The position numbers and the translations under genes were made by a program. The notes beneath the pieces were generated by a model. That model worked only from the letters and a program-made list of their open reading frames with translations. It searched no databases and had not been told where the DNA came from. A stretch of 9,871 nt of DNA from JBFHER01 sp041584055 (GTDB lineage: Bacteria; Bacteroidota; Bacteroidia; Bacteroidales; UBA5342), in contig JBFHER010000139.1 in assembly GCA_041584055.1 (NCBI GenBank), positions 1 through 9,871 of the forward strand. Direction: 5' to 3'. Below are positions 1 through 7,898 of this stretch, piece by piece; within the stretch, counting starts at the first letter, position 1; each line of letters opens with the position of its first letter.

Positions 1-876
1 GGAATAATTGTTTATGTAGATCAGGCTGGTAAAGCACCGCAGTATTTTGCTTCGGGGTGGCATGACCGGGAAAACAAGATCCCTGCCAATCCACATGCAT
101 TGTTTAAGATTGCCAGCATTAGTAAGCTGTATGATGCTGTGGCCGTTACCAAATTGGTAAGTGATGGACGGCTTTCTCTGGACAAAACAATTGCGGATTA
201 TCTGCCAGATCTTGTGGGAAGAATCGAAAATGCTGAGAGAATTAGTTTGAAGTTGATGATACAACATAGAAGTGGGATCCCCAATTTTACAAATGCGCCT
301 AATTTTTGGGCGGCTCCTACAGAGACATATGAAGAAAGTCTTGCATTGATCCTGGATAAGCCGGCCAACTTTGAACCTGGTGAAGACTACGAATATTGTA
401 ATACAAATTATCTCTTAATCAATAAGATAATGGATGATGTCCTGGGGTATGACAACTTTCAATTCATAAAGGAGGAAATGCTACTGCCGCATAAGCTTAA
501 TAATACCTTCGCTTCGCTCGTTGAGGTGAATTTAGACGATGTGATGAGTGGCTACCATGTAGGACATCCCTTTGATTTAAAGGCAGACGAACATGGCATG
601 TTAGCCACAGCTGAAGATGTGGGCACCTTTCTGAGGGCATTGAATGATGGATCGATGTTTGAACCCGGAGAACAGGAAATATACACTTCCATTTATAAAT
701 ATGAGCATGCAGGTTGGGTGCCGGGATATCAAAGTTTTGCGAAATACAATAAAGATCTTGATGCTGTTGTTGTTGCGTTTTATAGTACAACTGATCCTAA
801 ACTGTACAATTGGAACCTGTCAGAAATCATAAATAACAGAATTGTTAAAATTATGAAAAGGCAAAAAAACATGTGA
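1..876 (+). CDS. Serine hydrolase, beta-lactamase/class C-like family (5' end missing)
   Basis: The frame is open from the first base, so the N-terminus, including any signal peptide, lies outside the window; 291 residues are visible. Three family signatures are in order: S-I-S-K (nucleophile Ser and Lys, bases 115-126), Y-C-N (window residues 132-134, the Y-x-N motif) and H-A-G followed by W-V-P-G-Y (residues 236-238, the third-box H/K-x-G motif). The segment LMIQHRSGIPNF matches the usual LLxHxSGLP region. The family contains D-aminopeptidases, esterases and beta-lactamase-like peptidases, usually 350-450 residues and often periplasmic, so perhaps 50-100 residues are missing. All catalytic motifs are present, so it is probably active, but the substrate cannot be told. 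It converges on the sulfatase gene, 162 bases away. A TTG at base 100 is an internal Leu codon, not a start. Family call firm; specificity unknown. Confidence 0.88.
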   Translation, partial: GIIVYVDQAGKAPQYFASGWHDRENKIPANPHALFKIASISKLYDAVAVTKLVSDGRLSLDKTIADYLPDLVGRIENAERISLKLMIQHRSGIPNFTNAPNFWAAPTETYEESLALILDKPANFEPGEDYEYCNTNYLLINKIMDDVLGYDNFQFIKEEMLLPHKLNNTFASLVEVNLDDVMSGYHVGHPFDLKADEHGMLATAEDVGTFLRALNDGSMFEPGEQEIYTSIYKYEHAGWVPGYQSFAKYNKDLDAVVVAFYSTTDPKLYNWNLSEIINNRIVKIMKRQKNM

Positions 877-1038
877 AAAACAAGAACTAGCTAAATCACA
901 TTTATTGAGTTCTCGATTCGTTTGATTTAAAAGTTTATAGCCCACAGTTTTGTAAACAATTATATTATGAACTTAGATATAAAATGAGTGCATCAATCAG
1001 AATGGATGTAGCCTTACGGGCAATCTTGATGTTCTAAA

Positions 1039-2484
1039 TTAATTTTTAAGCACAGAGTCTAACTTACTTTTTAATTTAGTTTCAATTTCTTTGTAGCTAC
1101 GATTTCCTACAAGATTTTCATATTCATTCGGATCATTTTCTAAATCATATAACATTGAATGGTCGGTGTGTATTTGATCCTTTCTCCATTCTGTATAACG
1201 ATATCTTTGTGTTCTTACAGAATAACCATTCGGAGAACCCATTGTATATTCATATTGCTTTCCAGGCTTAGTTACATCTGTTAATTGTGCTTTTAAACTT
1301 GTTCCAGATAGTTTGTATGGAGCTTTTATACCTGTTAGATCACAAAGGGTTGGATAAATATCTATCAGTCCGGTTAAATTTGTTGAAATTTTCTTTTTCT
1401 CCTTTTGTCTTGGATCAACGATGATTAGCGGAACCCTGCAAGCTTGTTCAAACAAAGTTGATTTATGCCAATGTCCGTGTTCGCCCAAATGAAATCCCTG
1501 GTCACCTGTAAATACGATGATGGTATTATCTGCAAGCCCTTGTTTTTCAAGTTCATTAATTAATTTCCCTGCCAAATCATCTACAAAATGGATGGCGGCA
1601 TAGTATGCATGTGCATAATTTATACCATGATTATCAGGAATAAAATTATATCCATCACCTTTCAAGTGCCAATTAATTTCCGGAATGTCATCTCTGTCAT
1701 TTTCGGGTACCATTGGTAGTTTATATTTGGAGATATTGATAGCATCCCAATGTTTTTTTGGAACAATCATTGGTGGGTGGGGACGATATATTCCATAAGC
1801 AAGAAAAAATGGCGTCCCGGTTTTTAAAGGGTTATGGTCTTGTAAAAATTGAATTGCGTTCTCTAAGCCTTGTCCATCTGCCATTTCTTTATCATCAATT
1901 TCCGGGGCTGAATAAACCACGCGAATACCAGCTCCTCCCTGGTTTCCAACATGAGTTGATTGTTCCCATGCGAATTTGCTGGCATCATAACCGATAGGGT
2001 TGATGGCAATGTCCCATGCCAATGTATCATCTGTACCAGACTTGCCAATTCCATTGGGGATATTCATGTGGAATATTTTACCGATCCTGGCTGTAAAATA
2101 GCCATTTTTGCGAAATAAATGAGGTAAGGAAACAACATCGGGTAAATGCTCGTTAAGCGTTCCTTCTTTATTAGATGTATAACCGGTTTCAAATGGGTAA
2201 AGTCCGGATAACATAGAAGCTCGACTAGGTCCACACGTGGGAAATTGACAAAAAGTGTTGGCAAATAAAACGCCCTTATCTGCAAGTTTATTTAAATTTG
2301 GTGTCGATGCTACAGAATCACCATAACAAGAAAGACGGTCTGTTAAATCATCAGCAATAATGAATAACACGTTTGGTTGTTTCAACTTATTGGTGTTATT
2401 TGTGCAGCCACTAAATATTACAATTACAAATAACATTATTGTATATATCCTCCTGGAATTCTGATTGATCATAATTTTAAACAT
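1039..2484 (-). CDS. Lipoprotein sulfatase, type I formylglycine-dependent, iduronate-2-sulfatase-like
   Basis: A 481-residue arylsulfatase-fold enzyme that hydrolyses sulfate esters, probably on a glycan. The N-terminus has Arg residues, a hydrophobic stretch (about residues 13-24) and a lipobox-like F-S-G-C ending at Cys27, so it is probably a lipoprotein. PNVLFIIADD (residues 37-46) supplies the metal-binding Asp45/Asp46. C84-G-P-S-R88 is the formylglycine motif; Cys84 must be oxidised by a maturase not seen here. GKIFH (135-139) and F-T-G-D-Q-G-F-H-L-G-E-H-G (325-337) are typical of the iduronate-2-sulfatase-like branch (SulfAtlas S1_7 is my best guess). Asp328 is followed by Gln where many sulfatases have His or Asn. 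Length is normal. A second in-frame ATG at base 2472 would still precede the signal peptide; I keep the first. Base composition is AT-rich. The GH2 gene is 159 bases upstream on the same strand, so shared transcription is possible. Confidence 0.93.
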   Translation of the reverse strand: MFKIMINQNSRRIYTIMLFVIVIFSGCTNNTNKLKQPNVLFIIADDLTDRLSCYGDSVASTPNLNKLADKGVLFANTFCQFPTCGPSRASMLSGLYPFETGYTSNKEGTLNEHLPDVVSLPHLFRKNGYFTARIGKIFHMNIPNGIGKSGTDDTLAWDIAINPIGYDASKFAWEQSTHVGNQGGAGIRVVYSAPEIDDKEMADGQGLENAIQFLQDHNPLKTGTPFFLAYGIYRPHPPMIVPKKHWDAINISKYKLPMVPENDRDDIPEINWHLKGDGYNFIPDNHGINYAHAYYAAIHFVDDLAGKLINELEKQGLADNTIIVFTGDQGFHLGEHGHWHKSTLFEQACRVPLIIVDPRQKEKKKISTNLTGLIDIYPTLCDLTGIKAPYKLSGTSLKAQLTDVTKPGKQYEYTMGSPNGYSVRTQRYRYTEWRKDQIHTDHSMLYDLENDPNEYENLVGNRSYKEIETKLKSKLDSVLKN

Positions 2485-2643
2485 AAAAGCTATATTTTCT
2501 CAGTATGCTCTGGTTTTATATTTAAGGTAAAATTTCAGATAATAAATTGGTATTGTAATATTGTTTATGGCTTGCGTACATAGTATATAGCTTATCAAAC
2601 CCACTTGACGGAAAAACATTTCCGACTTGCCAAAATTTTAGCT

Positions 2644-5600
2644 TCACTTTCCGGAGTTAGCATATTCCAAATAGTTAAGCAGTAATTTGCGTGCCATGTC
2701 TGCCGGTCCTGCTGGTTCATTGATGGCTGGGCATATTTCCAGGGTGGATAGAATGATTTCTCCTTTGCCCATTGAAACAAGGCCTACACAAGTTCCCAGA
2801 CGACATCCCATAGACTGCCATGCGCCGGCGACCAGTTCCTCGCCTTCCATATCCAGGGCATAGCGGCTCCTGCCGTTTTTAACCAGGCGCTGATAGGGCC
2901 AGTTGAGCGCCGTATTGACCGGAAGGCCGGCGAACAGGTCGTGCTCGCGGGCAAAGAACTGTCCGCCACGCCAGTTGATTCCCACATCAATCCGGCCCTT
3001 ATACGTCACACTGCTCACTTCCTGCATGGCCTCCATCCAGTCTTCTGCATAGTCCGCGATAATTATGGTGGTACCATCACGTTCTGCGCGTTTCAGCACA
3101 TCAACCGGATCAATAGACTCCTGCCCGGGTGCTTTCCAAAGCAAGTGTGTTCGTGCGCCGCCATCACCATTGTAACTTTCCACCACAATAGAAACCGGTT
3201 TTCCGCCCTCCAGCTTAATATTCCCGGGATTGGGACCACGTTTGAGGGGATTGTTCCAGTGATCGATAATCTTGTGTCCATTAACGTACAGGCGCATTTT
3301 TTCATCGCGACTGTCGCGCAGCATCATAAATTCATATTCTCCGGTTGCCGGTGGAATGATTTGTCCTTCCCAGCGAATACTGTAATCCTGAATCAGAGGA
3401 ACGCTTGGATCAGGTGTCGCCCCGCGATCGGCATCAAAGTACACCCGTTCATCAACATGCTCGCCAAACTTTTCGCGGAAATCGTCACCACGGTAATAGC
3501 TAACTGTTAAACCACCGGGGTTCCCGGCTTTATCGATCAGATCATCGCGCCCTACCAGCTCCATAAAGGGCTTTGGCGGTCGGCTTATGACGAGCCAATC
3601 CAGCTTGCCCTGTGTTCCGTCATAAGCCGGAATATCCAGTCCGAATCCTTCCTTTAGAAAACGGGAAACGTCCGGATTACTTTCATAGATTGCACCATTC
3701 CCGGAGATATTGGCAGATTGCCAGTCGACCGTTACCACGGTGTCATGGCCTTCAGCTTTCACGCTGCCTTGTTTATCCAACAGGCGGGCTTCCAGCCGAT
3801 ATGATCCGGGCAGTCCGGCCAGGGTCATTTCCACATCACGCAACAGTAGCTGGCCATAGGTATCACCACCTGTCACCTCAACGGTCTGCGTTTTTGAAAA
3901 CACGATTTTTCCATCGGGAGCAATGGCATTTATTTCCAACGCATGCGGTCCTTTTAGGTCCACTTCGTTGACCACATAAAAATCCACCACCGGTTTAGCA
4001 GGCAGACGGTTCACCTGACCACGTACCTTCACTGCGATGTAGAGCGGCTGGTTGTAGTAGGAAATGATCGACGGATCCGATTTAGGATGTCTGTAAATAT
4101 CCACCACACTGGAGTGGTTCTCAAACGGCATCGCCTCCCAGCCATTGACGGTATAGCCGTCGTTCAGGTCGCAGATCCGAAAGTCTTCAATTTTACGCCC
4201 CTGATGGGCAAAGCTGACCTCGCTGAGTGTTTTTGTGAACGCATCCACATCCGGGAAAACATCACGCAGTTTCTTGCGAGCTAGGAAATCATCCATCAAA
4301 TTATACCAATGCAGGTAGATGGCTCCATCAAATCCAAGGCGGGGCTCCGCTTGAAAATCCTTTTTGAGCAAAGCCAAACGAGGTGGCGCAGATACGGCGC
4401 CCTCTTCACCCCAAAAAACGATTTCAGATGCATTGTCGGTATGCATAAAATGGTCATCAGGACTGCGATAAAATGCATCGCGCCAGGTCTCCGGTCCATT
4501 GGCCCGATGAAGGTCCCACCAGCCCTGAAAATAAAGTTGATCATCAAAGGGTCGCATGTGCAGCTTCGTGAACTGCTCGTGCTCACCGGGTTCCGACCAG
4601 GTGGAGGCAAAGGTGATAACGCGGCTGGGATCGATGGTGTGCGCCTTAGCTATGTCTTTCTTAAACACTTCGCGCATCTCAGGATCCTTGTCTGCACCAA
4701 AGAAATCCCACTGTTCGTTCACCATGTTATAGATGACCAGCGAGGGATGACTGCGGTCGCGTCTGATCATACGAAACAGTTTTTCGCGTGCCAGCTGTTG
4801 TGCAAACGGATCGGTACCGCCGGCAATATAACCGCCCGGCTCCGCATAGTAGAGCAGTCCCATTTCATCTGCTTTGTCCAGCACCAGCGGCTGCCCTATA
4901 CCCCGGTGGAAATTGAGCATATTCAGCCCCAGCTCTTGAGCTGTGTGAATCTGCTGTTCTGCCAGTGCCTCGGTGGGAGTATACACATTCACAGGCCAAT
5001 AGCCCCAACTAATGGCTGTACGAACCACAATGCGTTTACCATTCAAGCGGAATAGTGCATTTTTCCCAATGCCATCCACTTCAAACCAACGGAATCCAAA
5101 AGGAGTTGAAAGCCCGTCCGTTTGCTTTTCATTTTGAACCAGTTGAACATCTGCCACGTACAGATTTGGATCTTTTAAATCCCAAAGTTTGGCCGTAGGC
5201 ACATCAACCTTGATTTTAACTGTATGGTCTCCCGGCTTAACGTTCACCGATTTCAGTGTTTCAGAGAATACCACTTTATCAGGATTATCTTTCTTATAAA
5301 CGAAAATGTGCAAATCCGTTAAATTTGGGTTGGTCTGCGTATTTCTGACAGTTGCGTGAACTACTACACGTTTTGGCTCAGGTGTGTTCTGCACATAGAC
5401 ATCTTCAAGATATACGGGCGCAACTGCTTCCAGCCTCACACCACCGGTAATACCCCCAAATGCATGACCATAAGGCAACACATAATCCCCCCACTTAAAT
5501 TGTCGGAAGTCTTCCCAGTCATAGTTCCCGCCGGGATTGGTCACCCGCACATCCAGTTGGAAGGCGTCTCCAGGTTTTACCAAATCTGTGATATCCACTT

Positions 5601-6069
5601 CAAACGGGGTATAGCCAACCACATCGTAGGCAACGAGTTGTTGATTAACAAAAACCTCCGCACGCTGCCTTACCGCTTCAAATTTAAGGATGAGTCGTTT
5701 GCCGGAAAAGGATGCCGGTACTGGAACAGACCGACTCCACCAACTGACGCCAAGAAACTGCTCATACAGGTTGGACGCGCGGGTTTCGTCCACATCAGGA
5801 TTCTCAAACGCGTACTCCACCACCGTTCCTGGTACAGACACATCCAGCGTATTCTCTCCATCCAGCGCGGCCCAACCGCCAGTGGGAGGGAATACCGGAA
5901 CTTCCGTCAAATTAACAGGTGGAGCAAAAAGTGGCTCGTTCTGCCAGGTCGCTTCCGTATCTTGCCATAATTTCCATCCAGAACCGCTGAGCGTCAACTG
6001 TTCGCGGGCTTGAGTTGAACCGGCAAGCAGCAAAGTACCCAATAGTACTATTATAATTTTTGTGTTCAT
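2644..6069 (-). CDS. Secreted glycoside hydrolase family 2 enzyme with PA14 domain
   Basis: A 1141-residue retaining glycosidase, probably exported: residues 1-21 form a classic signal peptide (hydrophobic core IIIVLLGTLLLAG, cleavage after T-Q-A). Order of parts: GH2 sugar-binding jelly roll (about 28-215), immunoglobulin-like domain (about 218-330), TIM barrel (about 335-620) and a C-terminal region. In the barrel, Asn451-Glu452 in YNMVNEQW is the GH2 acid/base motif, and Glu555 in WGEEGA is the likely nucleophile (E-x-G pattern). A PA14 domain spans about 855-980 (starts SYYRGDDF, contains YVNGHKIIDHW) and often binds carbohydrate. Flanking segments (about 785-850 and 985-1135, with FAREHDLFAGLP and GKGEIILSTLEI) resemble an amidotransferase-like fold into which PA14 seems inserted. 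Activity could be beta-galactosidase, beta-glucuronidase or another GH2 specificity. The gene is visibly richer in GC than its neighbours, suggesting separate acquisition. Confidence 0.92.
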   Translation of the reverse strand: MNTKIIIVLLGTLLLAGSTQAREQLTLSGSGWKLWQDTEATWQNEPLFAPPVNLTEVPVFPPTGGWAALDGENTLDVSVPGTVVEYAFENPDVDETRASNLYEQFLGVSWWSRSVPVPASFSGKRLILKFEAVRQRAEVFVNQQLVAYDVVGYTPFEVDITDLVKPGDAFQLDVRVTNPGGNYDWEDFRQFKWGDYVLPYGHAFGGITGGVRLEAVAPVYLEDVYVQNTPEPKRVVVHATVRNTQTNPNLTDLHIFVYKKDNPDKVVFSETLKSVNVKPGDHTVKIKVDVPTAKLWDLKDPNLYVADVQLVQNEKQTDGLSTPFGFRWFEVDGIGKNALFRLNGKRIVVRTAISWGYWPVNVYTPTEALAEQQIHTAQELGLNMLNFHRGIGQPLVLDKADEMGLLYYAEPGGYIAGGTDPFAQQLAREKLFRMIRRDRSHPSLVIYNMVNEQWDFFGADKDPEMREVFKKDIAKAHTIDPSRVITFASTWSEPGEHEQFTKLHMRPFDDQLYFQGWWDLHRANGPETWRDAFYRSPDDHFMHTDNASEIVFWGEEGAVSAPPRLALLKKDFQAEPRLGFDGAIYLHWYNLMDDFLARKKLRDVFPDVDAFTKTLSEVSFAHQGRKIEDFRICDLNDGYTVNGWEAMPFENHSSVVDIYRHPKSDPSIISYYNQPLYIAVKVRGQVNRLPAKPVVDFYVVNEVDLKGPHALEINAIAPDGKIVFSKTQTVEVTGGDTYGQLLLRDVEMTLAGLPGSYRLEARLLDKQGSVKAEGHDTVVTVDWQSANISGNGAIYESNPDVSRFLKEGFGLDIPAYDGTQGKLDWLVISRPPKPFMELVGRDDLIDKAGNPGGLTVSYYRGDDFREKFGEHVDERVYFDADRGATPDPSVPLIQDYSIRWEGQIIPPATGEYEFMMLRDSRDEKMRLYVNGHKIIDHWNNPLKRGPNPGNIKLEGGKPVSIVVESYNGDGGARTHLLWKAPGQESIDPVDVLKRAERDGTTIIIADYAEDWMEAMQEVSSVTYKGRIDVGINWRGGQFFAREHDLFAGLPVNTALNWPYQRLVKNGRSRYALDMEGEELVAGAWQSMGCRLGTCVGLVSMGKGEIILSTLEICPAINEPAGPADMARKLLLNYLEYANSGK

Positions 6070-6304
6070 ATCTCTATTTATTCTAATAAGTTATTGTCTC
6101 AGTTTTCGTAATTATGACGAAGGGTAAAATTAGTCAATTTTGTTCTCAGTCCTTTTGCTCATAATATTTACCACCTAATTCGTCTTTTCACAAAGCCAAT
6201 TGAAGTGCAAATTTTATCGTTAGCAATAGTAATTAACAGTAATGATTTAAGCGCTTATAAAAAGTTTAAAAATGCAAATTTAATTTAAGAGCTCAAAGTA
6301 ACAG
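6070..6304. other. AT-rich intergenic region upstream of the GH2 gene
   Basis: No credible gene is visible here. The stretch should hold the promoter for the GH2 gene, but I find no convincing match to the Bacteroidota TTTG/TAnnTTTG pattern; the best minus-strand partial match lies roughly 100 bases or more before the start codon. An 8-base palindrome AAGCGCTT lies near 6248-6255. Together with the two following entries this forms a region of about 670 bases with no intact gene. Confidence 0.5.
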
Positions 6305-6460
6305 GTATGTATTTTATTCGTTGGGTTAAAGTCCCGGGTGGGAGGGAGTACCACCCCTAATTGTTAGGAAAAACCTCATACGTTTGGGTGTAAATCCCCT
6401 TGAGGCTTTCAGGTGGAGCAGAAGCAGGCGAGGCCATTGCCCAAAGCCCGGTTTTCAACA
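6305..6460 (+). ncRNA. Structured RNA-like block, possible 5' fragment of a group II intron
   Basis: A GC-rich island in AT-rich DNA that folds into successive perfect short stems: GGG 6323-6325 with CCC 6333-6335; GGGTGG 6336-6341 with CCACCC 6351-6356; CCTCA 6374-6378 with TGAGG 6401-6405, the last enclosing GGG 6386-6388 with CCC 6396-6398. The GGTGTAAATCC core and the run of small domain-like hairpins recall domain I of bacterial group II introns. A GTATG at 6305-6309, close to the GUGYG 5' intron boundary, fits that reading. No intron reverse transcriptase or domain V hairpin follows, so if this is an intron it is a truncated relic. The structures are directly seen; the intron identity comes from memory of such sequences and is unproven. 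Another structured RNA is possible. Confidence 0.35.
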
Positions 6461-6515
6461 TAACCTTTTGTTTTGCTTTTTCCTTCATTACTTTCATCAC
6501 TATTTGTAAACCATG

Positions 6516-6737
6516 CTATAAATCAGTTGTTTTTTTACTCGGGAATTCTTTTCCGAAAGCAATTATGCCATTGAAATTCATCATGTCAGTTAAATATCGT
6601 TTACCGTCAATGGCTAAAGTTTATGTTTTGGAACTAACCAACACATTGTTTTCTTTCTTCAATTTGGCGATGAGATATTTCCAATTGTTTCGAGTTTTAG
6701 TGCCGTCATCCTTGTCAATATATAGTGGTGGCCGGCG
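6516..6737 (-). pseudogene. Decayed BRO/DinD-like phage antirepressor fragment
   Basis: The minus strand carries a protein-like frame without a start: LYIDKDDGTKTRNNWKYL, then IAKLKKENN, then an in-frame TAA at 6621-6623, then TLAIDGKRYLTDMMNFNGI and KEFPSKKTTDL before a TAG at 6516-6518. The pattern W-x-x-L-x-x-[KR]-L-x-x-E, then A-x-D-G-K-x-x-x-T-D, then P-S-x-K resembles the conserved region of BRO-N/DinD-type proteins, which have WxxLKxRLxxEG, APDGKxxxTD and SIPSPKAE. The similarity is by eye and modest. The internal stop, the lack of a start and the abrupt ends make it a remnant. It begins right behind the stop of the phosphatase-like gene, and its lower-coordinate end faces the intron-like block, consistent with a small graveyard of mobile DNA. 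Confidence 0.4.
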
Positions 6738-6739
6738 TG

Positions 6740-7573
6740 TTATTCTGTTTGAATCAGTATTGGTAGATGATCTGATAACCAGAGCTTATTTTTCCTTCGA
6801 TCATCAATTGTTGTATAATGTGTAACGTTTAAATTTTTGACCATAATGTAATCGATTCTTTTGGTCACCTCATTTACAGTATTGAAACTGTTAAATGTCC
6901 CAATTGGGCCATAAGGTTGAGATTGACTTACTTGATAAGAATCTTTTAACTCCATTTTTAAAATCTCAATAGGATTTTCATCCGGTTGGCAATTTAAATC
7001 ACCAATTACTGCAATACATTCGTGTCCTATCCCTTTATTTTTTATTTCTTCAAGAATTAAATAGGAAGATTCTATCCTTGATTTTTTACCGATGTGGTCA
7101 AAATGACAATTAAATATGAATATAGATTTATTTGTTTTTTTGTTGAGAAACGCACCGTAAGTGCATATTCTTTCCATGGATGCATCCCAGCCGACTGAAA
7201 CTTTATTGGGTGTCTCAGACAACCAAAAAGTCTTTGTTTCAATGAGCTTTAATTTTGTAGTGTCAAAAAAAATTGCTGTAAATTCACCCTTTTCTTTTCC
7301 GTCATCTCTTCCCAAACCGACATAACTGTAGTTGGTTAAAGTAGAATCTATATATTTGACCTGAGCACTCAATCCTTCCTGAATTCCAAAAATTTCAGGT
7401 TGGTAATATTTAATCATTTCCACCACTTCCTGCTTTCTATATTCCCACCAGTTTTCGTTATCATTGGGATTGTTATATCGAATGTTGTACGACATTATTT
7501 TTGTTTGACAAAAACAATTCATACAGCTAAGGAATATTACAGTTGTTAAAAATATCTTTCTTTTTAAATTCAT
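6740..7573 (-). CDS. Exported endonuclease/exonuclease/phosphatase family protein
   Basis: A 277-residue EEP-fold (DNase I-like) metal-dependent phosphodiesterase or phosphatase. The catalytic set is complete: Asn30 in MSYNIRY, Glu66 in GIQEG, His157 and Asp159 in NCHFDH, Asp192/Asn194 in IGDLNCQPDE, Asp241 in RIDYIMVK, and Asp268-His269 in SDHLPI. Bacteroidota have many such exported proteins, often near glycan-use genes; substrates may be nucleic acids, phosphoinositides or sugar phosphates, and cannot be chosen here. I start at the ATG at 7573 because it begins a signal peptide (MNLKRK, hydrophobic residues 8-19, cleavage near F-C-Q); Cys17 leaves a lipoprotein possible. The frame stays open upstream to 7696, but that would put about 41 charged residues before the signal peptide, so I reject it. 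Length is normal for the family. Confidence 0.9.
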   Translation of the reverse strand: MNLKRKIFLTTVIFLSCMNCFCQTKIMSYNIRYNNPNDNENWWEYRKQEVVEMIKYYQPEIFGIQEGLSAQVKYIDSTLTNYSYVGLGRDDGKEKGEFTAIFFDTTKLKLIETKTFWLSETPNKVSVGWDASMERICTYGAFLNKKTNKSIFIFNCHFDHIGKKSRIESSYLILEEIKNKGIGHECIAVIGDLNCQPDENPIEILKMELKDSYQVSQSQPYGPIGTFNSFNTVNEVTKRIDYIMVKNLNVTHYTTIDDRRKNKLWLSDHLPILIQTE

Positions 7574-7754
7574 GGTTTTATATTCAATACTGTAAACGTT
7601 GTGTACAAATGCCGTGCGGGGTTTAATAGCATAAAACAGCCGATTTAGCACATTGTCTTTGCGTTTGGATTGGCAGGGCCACTCTCTGTTAGACACTGCA
7701 AAACAAATGATGTCCGCATTTAATTTATAAAGTGTAGTATTTCGTTTGTCTTAT
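7574..7754. other. Intergenic stretch with a GC-richer block, no gene
   Basis: No gene is visible. Bases about 7605-7694 are richer in GC than the flanks and read like a conserved non-coding block; the block ends in GTTAGAC (7688-7694), which matches the 3' half-site pattern GTTRRRY of integron attC sites. I find no matching RYYYAAC partner or long stem, so an attC site is not supported. The block also stays open as an upstream extension of the phosphatase-like gene, probably by chance. It may contain that gene's promoter. Confidence 0.3.
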
Positions 7755-7880
7755 CTATTTGTCATGTTTTTGTTTAAAGATATAATTAAATCCAAATGAA
7801 ATCAGCACCGTATTTTGTTTTATTGTAAAATCACCATATTTGTCGTTATAGGTACCAATCAGGTTTGTTTGTGTAAATCT
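7755..7880 (-). pseudogene. C-terminal remnant of a putative outer-membrane barrel protein
   Basis: An open stretch of 41 codons ends in TAG. It includes FTQTNLIGTYNDKYGDF, then NTVLISFGFNYIF, and has the alternating polar/hydrophobic pattern and aromatic end strand of Bacteroidota porin-family barrels. An in-frame TGA (7881-7883) precedes it and no start codon is available, so it is a remnant. Its FTxTNLIGTY segment reappears in the fragment at 9494-9697, and the DNA behind it is a 40-base repeat with 35 identities. The barrel assignment rests on strand pattern alone; that this is coding remnant DNA is better supported. Confidence 0.45.
7841..7880 (+). repeat. Imperfect 40-bp direct repeat, left copy
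   Basis: This segment matches 9494-9533 in the same orientation at 35 of 40 positions (mismatches at repeat positions 5, 14, 30, 38 and 40). On the minus strand both copies encode F-T-x-T-N-L-I-G-T-Y. Between the copies lie an unidentified coding remnant, the DUF4239 gene and the ParE/ParD pair. Similarity falls off quickly beyond both ends. Confidence 0.8.
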
Positions 7881-7898
7881 TCAGTCATCATATCTTAT

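Noticed and set aside
883..1031. Inverted repeats (AGAACT/AGTTCT at 883-913; CATCAA/TTGATG at 991-1031) between the converging genes
   Set aside because: Six-base arms with 19- and 29-base loops and no T-run are within chance expectation.
2609..2624. Hairpin CGGAAA/TTTCCG after the GH2 stop as a terminator
   Set aside because: The stem is only six pairs and no T-run follows on the minus strand.
2941..5055. Long plus-strand open frames (for example 2941-3510 and 4309-5055) opposite the GH2 gene
   Set aside because: They are antisense to a well-supported coding sequence whose GC-richer codons reduce stops on the other strand; translations show no domain pattern.
6400..6825. Plus-strand open frame of 141 codons
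   Set aside because: It overlaps the end of the phosphatase-like gene antisense, spans the hairpin block and the antirepressor-like remnant, and its translation resembles no protein family.
7574..7696. Longer start for the phosphatase-like gene
   Set aside because: It would put about 41 charged residues before an obvious signal peptide; the ATG at 7573 fits export.
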